Source: Hymenobacter cellulosivorans
GTDB lineage: Bacteria > Bacteroidota > Bacteroidia > Cytophagales > Hymenobacteraceae
Assembly (NCBI RefSeq): GCF_022919135.1
Contig: NZ_CP095049.1
Location: 5,527,001 to 5,591,000 of the forward strand
DNA length: 64,000 nt
Reading direction: 5' to 3'
A program made the position numbers and the translations under genes. Below are positions 60,863-64,000 of the stretch, piece by piece. The notes under the pieces are model-generated. The model searched no databases. It saw only the letters and a list, made by a program, of their open reading frames with translations, and was not told where the DNA came from. Every line of letters begins with the position of its first letter. Within the stretch, counting starts at the first letter, position 1.

Positions 60863-61090
60863 GAGCAAACAAGCTCTTCACTAGTAAATAGTCATAACCA
60901 GTAAACCACTGCGTTATGAGTTATCTACTATAAACATTTCATGTATTTCCTTGACATTCCTTTAATTTGTCTCTATAGTTACAGGGTAATATACCCTCTG
61001 GCTTCCCTTAAATGCCAGTGAGACCCGCCCGCTGGTGCCCTGCGCAGAAGCCTTGTCTTCTGAAAATCTGCCTTTTTTCCGGCTTACAAC

Positions 61091-61102
61091 GCAAACGTTT
61101 GC
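61091..61102. promoter_or_regulatory. LacI operator, site 4
   Basis: GCAAACGTTTGC, perfect palindrome, 240 bases from site 3 and 73 bases before the susC start codon. Confidence 0.75.
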
Positions 61103-61175
61103 AATTCCTCTTGTTTTCTGCAAACGATTCCTACTCCTCTTTCTCTCCTTCCACCTAATCCTACCCATTCGTGTT

Positions 61176-64000
61176 ATGAACAACTCCTTACTCAGAATCC
61201 GTAGGTTGCCAGTGCCCGCAACCCTATGTGGTTTGCTCCTGCTCCCAACGGTATACGCCCAGGCAACTGCCCTGCGGTTGCCGGCGGCTCCGTCCGCGGT
61301 GTACTTCGCGCCCGTGGCGGCTCCCGTCAGCGGGCGGGTGCTCGACGAAAAAGGCCAGCCTATGCCGGGCGTAACCGTACTCGAAAAAGGCACTACCAAC
61401 GGGGTGACGACCGATGCCGATGGGCGGTACACGCTCACGGTGGGCGATAATGCCACCCTGACTTTTTCCTTCGTGGGCTACCTGAGCCAGGATGTACCCG
61501 TCAGCGGGCGCAGTGAGGTGAACGTGGCTATGGGAGTAGATGCCAAGATGCTTACCGACGTGGTGGTAGTAGGGTATCTGACCCAAAACCGTCAGGATGT
61601 GACCGGCTCGGTGGCCAGCGTAAGCGCGCAGGAAGTGCGCCGGGCACCGGTAGCCTCTGTCGGAGAAGCCATTCAGGGCCGGATGCCGGGCGTGCAAGTG
61701 ACCAACTCAGGGCAGCCGGGGCAGGCTCCCAGCATTAACATCCGCGGTCTGGGTACCATTGCCAGCGGCAGCGGTCCGCTTTATGTTATCGACGGGCTAT
61801 GGGTGCAGGGTCAAGGAGGACAGCGCGACTTTAACCCTGCGGATGTGGAGTCGGTGCAGGTACTCAAAGACGCCGCCGCGTTAGCTCCGTATGGAGCCTC
61901 GGGCGCAAACGGCGTAATTATCATTACCACCAAAAAAGGCAAAGCCGGCACCACGGCTGTCAACTTCAGCGCAAACGGTGGGGTGCAAAACCTGGTGCGG
62001 CGCCTGGATCTGATGAACGCAGCACAATGGGCCGCTGTCAACAACCAGGCCTACGACAATGCCGGGCTACCGCGCCAGCCATTTGCCGCCAACATTCCGG
62101 CCGGCGTGGACACCGACTGGCAGGAGGAGTTCTTTAAGCAGGGCTCTGTTCAGGACTACAACCTGGGCTTTTCGGGGGGCGGCCCCAACTCTAATTTCAA
62201 CGTATCGGGAGGCTATTTCAAGCAGACTGGCACGGTGCAGGGGCCGGAGTTTGAGCGTTACAGCTTCCGTGTTAACACGGGCTTCAACCGCGGACGGTTC
62301 CGGTTTGGGGAAAATGCCATGCTTTCGCGCACCAACCAGACCCGCCTTAACGTCATTCCTTTCTATGGCTCACCGTTTTACAACGTGGTGCAGATGCTAC
62401 CCGTCAACTCGGTGTATGACCCCACCACGCCCGGCGGCTACGGCATCGGCAACGCCAATGCCAGTACGTTTGGCCTGAACCCGATTGCCTCCCAGGATCT
62501 GCTCAACGACACTGGCACCTCTAACCGCTTGCAGGGCAACGTGTATGGTGAGGTATCCATTTTCGACTTCCTGCGCTACCGCCTCAATCTCGCCACCGAG
62601 TTCCACGCCTTCCACGACCAGCAGAAGCGCCAATACGGCAACTGGCGGCAAAACGACATCACTCAGCTGTCTAACTTCGGCGAAAACCAAGGCAACGAGT
62701 TGTTCGGCATGGCCGAAAATACCCTCACCTTCGACCGCAGCTTTGGCAACCACAATCTGACCGTGGTGGGTGGCTACAGCCAGCAGCGCTTCCGCCAAGA
62801 GTTTACGCGCGGCGTGAACTTTGGCTACGGTACCGGTCCCGTCTACTATTGGGCGCTGGATGCCGGCAGCCAGACGCCGCAGGCCATCGGCTCGTCGTAT
62901 GAATGGGCAAAGCAGTCGTTTTTTGGACAGGTCACCTACGACTACGACCAGCGTTACCTACTCACTGCTGCTTTCCGCCGCGACGGCTCGTCGCGCTTTG
63001 ATCCGAACAACCGCTGGGGCAACTTCGGCGCCGCGTCAGTGGGCTGGCGCGTGTCGAAAGAGGCCTTCTTTGCGGGCATTACCGCCGTTTCTGACCTCAA
63101 GCTCCGGGCTTCGTACGGCCGCCTGGGCAACGATTTGCTGAATGGGGCTTACGGTGGCTCTTATTTGTCGCAAGGCTTCATTAATACCAATGTCAACTAC
63201 GCATTAAATGGCAGCGTTCAAAATGGCAACGGTGCCATTCAGACGGCGTATGCCAGCACGGGCATTCGGTGGGAAGACCGGCGCACGACCAACGTAGGCT
63301 TCGATGCGGGCTTCGTCGACAACCGCCTGACGCTGTCGGCCGACTACTACGTATCGCAGACCAACGACGCGCTGATCAACCCCAACTTGCCCCTGACTTT
63401 CGGCAACGCTGGTCCGAACCCGTTCCGCAACCTGGGCAAGCTGGAGAACAAAGGCTTTGAGGTAGTTCTGGGGTACAACGATAACCGGAACACTTTCCGC
63501 TACGGTGCTACAGCCAACCTGACCACGCTCAAAAACACGGTGTTGGACCTGGGCAGAGCTGGCGGTGAAGGCAGCGGCGCGGCCAACTTCTTCAGCGGTG
63601 GCCCCCGCGACATTACCCGCACGGAAGTGGGCTACGAGGTAGGCTCGTTCTACCTCTATCAGTTCGACGGCATTTACCAAACCGGTGACGCCAACATCCC
63701 AACCGGCCTAGCTCCTGGGGATGTGCGCTATAAGGATATCGACAACAACGGCGTCATCAATGACAAGGACCGCTCCCACGTGGGCCGGGTGTTCCCGAAG
63801 CTGCAGTATGGTCTGAACCTGAATCTGGGCTACGGTGGCTTCGACCTGACGGGGTTCCTACAGGGCGTGCAGGGCAACGACGTGATGAACTTGAGCAAGT
63901 TTCTGACCGACAACACGGCCGACAACAGCAACTACCGCGCAGATTTCAGCCCCTGGACGCCGACCAACCCATCTAACACGACGCCCCGCGCCATCAAATC
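61176..64000 (+). CDS. SusC/RagA family TonB-linked outer membrane protein (C-terminus off the right edge)
   Basis: The receptor of the LacI-controlled polysaccharide locus. The ATG at 61176 starts MNNSLLRIRRLPVPATLCGL; the hydrophobic segment ends TVYAQ. The carboxypeptidase-like domain follows (GRVLDEKGQPMPGVTVLEKG), then the SusC signature (LTDVVVVGYLTQNRQDVTGS), the plug (GLGTIASGSGPLYVIDGLWV; YGASGANGVIIITTKKGKAG) and the barrel (FRRDGSSRFDPNNRWGNFGA; LKLRASYGRLGN; YKDIDNNGVINDKDRSHVGR). About 941 residues are visible and the frame is open at the edge; susD is expected just beyond. Its upstream region carries two LacI boxes. Confidence 0.96.
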   Translation, partial: MNNSLLRIRRLPVPATLCGLLLLPTVYAQATALRLPAAPSAVYFAPVAAPVSGRVLDEKGQPMPGVTVLEKGTTNGVTTDADGRYTLTVGDNATLTFSFVGYLSQDVPVSGRSEVNVAMGVDAKMLTDVVVVGYLTQNRQDVTGSVASVSAQEVRRAPVASVGEAIQGRMPGVQVTNSGQPGQAPSINIRGLGTIASGSGPLYVIDGLWVQGQGGQRDFNPADVESVQVLKDAAALAPYGASGANGVIIITTKKGKAGTTAVNFSANGGVQNLVRRLDLMNAAQWAAVNNQAYDNAGLPRQPFAANIPAGVDTDWQEEFFKQGSVQDYNLGFSGGGPNSNFNVSGGYFKQTGTVQGPEFERYSFRVNTGFNRGRFRFGENAMLSRTNQTRLNVIPFYGSPFYNVVQMLPVNSVYDPTTPGGYGIGNANASTFGLNPIASQDLLNDTGTSNRLQGNVYGEVSIFDFLRYRLNLATEFHAFHDQQKRQYGNWRQNDITQLSNFGENQGNELFGMAENTLTFDRSFGNHNLTVVGGYSQQRFRQEFTRGVNFGYGTGPVYYWALDAGSQTPQAIGSSYEWAKQSFFGQVTYDYDQRYLLTAAFRRDGSSRFDPNNRWGNFGAASVGWRVSKEAFFAGITAVSDLKLRASYGRLGNDLLNGAYGGSYLSQGFINTNVNYALNGSVQNGNGAIQTAYASTGIRWEDRRTTNVGFDAGFVDNRLTLSADYYVSQTNDALINPNLPLTFGNAGPNPFRNLGKLENKGFEVVLGYNDNRNTFRYGATANLTTLKNTVLDLGRAGGEGSGAANFFSGGPRDITRTEVGYEVGSFYLYQFDGIYQTGDANIPTGLAPGDVRYKDIDNNGVINDKDRSHVGRVFPKLQYGLNLNLGYGGFDLTGFLQGVQGNDVMNLSKFLTDNTADNSNYRADFSPWTPTNPSNTTPRAIK

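Larger units (their letters stand above)
60790..61175. other. upstream region of the right susC, two LacI operators
   Basis: This 386-base gap holds boxes at 60851-60862 and 61091-61102. A weak promoter-like TTGACATTCC and TTAATTTG stretch lies around 60951-60970. No gene was recognised. Confidence 0.55.

Overview
The window reads as a piece of the chromosome of a high-GC member of the Bacteroidota, most likely a Hymenobacter-like cytophagale. The evidence is SusC-type TonB receptors at both edges, proteins with type IX secretion (T9SS) C-terminal domains, signal peptides ending in AQ, almost no Shine-Dalgarno sequences, several promoters of the TTTG/TAnnTTTG type, and a gene set (SerB-SerA fusion, eukaryote-like branching enzyme, UPF0173, DUF983, DUF6438) common in that group. 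Species is inference. No rRNA, tRNA, CRISPR array, phage or transposase gene was seen.

Layout. 1-2651: the start of a SusC gene running off the left edge, with two AACGTT-centred boxes upstream. 3.3-11.9 kb: a lipoprotein, a GHL10 hydrolase, an arylamine N-acetyltransferase, two small hydrophilic proteins, a receptor-plug-like protein and a rhomboid protease that share an N-terminal motif, and a T9SS cargo protein overlapping an alpha/beta hydrolase. 12.0-12.9 kb: an unusually AT-rich gene-free stretch with two matching promoter-like blocks, each followed on the minus strand by an AT-rich segment and a hairpin. 12.9-19.3 kb: alpha-glucan genes (GH31, a truncated glycosyltransferase-like protein, GlgB). 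19.6-34.3 kb: mixed metabolic and envelope genes, including gamma-glutamyltransferase, a secreted GH31, a class D beta-lactamase relative whose active site is lost, an aldo/keto reductase, pirin, YceI and a membrane-bound AraC-type regulator. 34.4-47.6 kb: YetF-like and VOC proteins, a SerB-SerA fusion, a PA14/lectin T9SS protein, a DacB-type carboxypeptidase, CTP synthase, and a divergent HxlR regulator/SDR pair with two operators. 47.8-56.9 kb: YidC, DUF6438, a TonB receptor, a peptide-binding lipoprotein, UPF0173 and ParA. 56.9-64 kb: a polysaccharide-use locus with a LacI regulator, GH43, a GH5-like hydrolase, four LacI-type operators and the start of another SusC.

How genes work together. 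The right-hand locus is a coherent regulon: the LacI protein probably binds GCAAACGTTTGC boxes placed between the divergent hydrolase genes and in front of susC. The 12.9-19.3 kb genes can build and trim alpha-1,4/1,6-glucans. The HxlR/SDR pair is a self-contained redox-responsive unit. Elsewhere genes sit alone or in pairs, separated by strong hairpin terminators.

The most unusual items are the duplicated AT-rich cassettes at 12.0-12.9 kb, the dead class D beta-lactamase homologue, the motif shared by two neighbouring unlike proteins at 7.9-9.9 kb, the nested palindromic repeats at 50.7 and 22.4 kb, and the equal spacing of the two LacI operator pairs. All assignments come from reading the sequence; no database search was possible.
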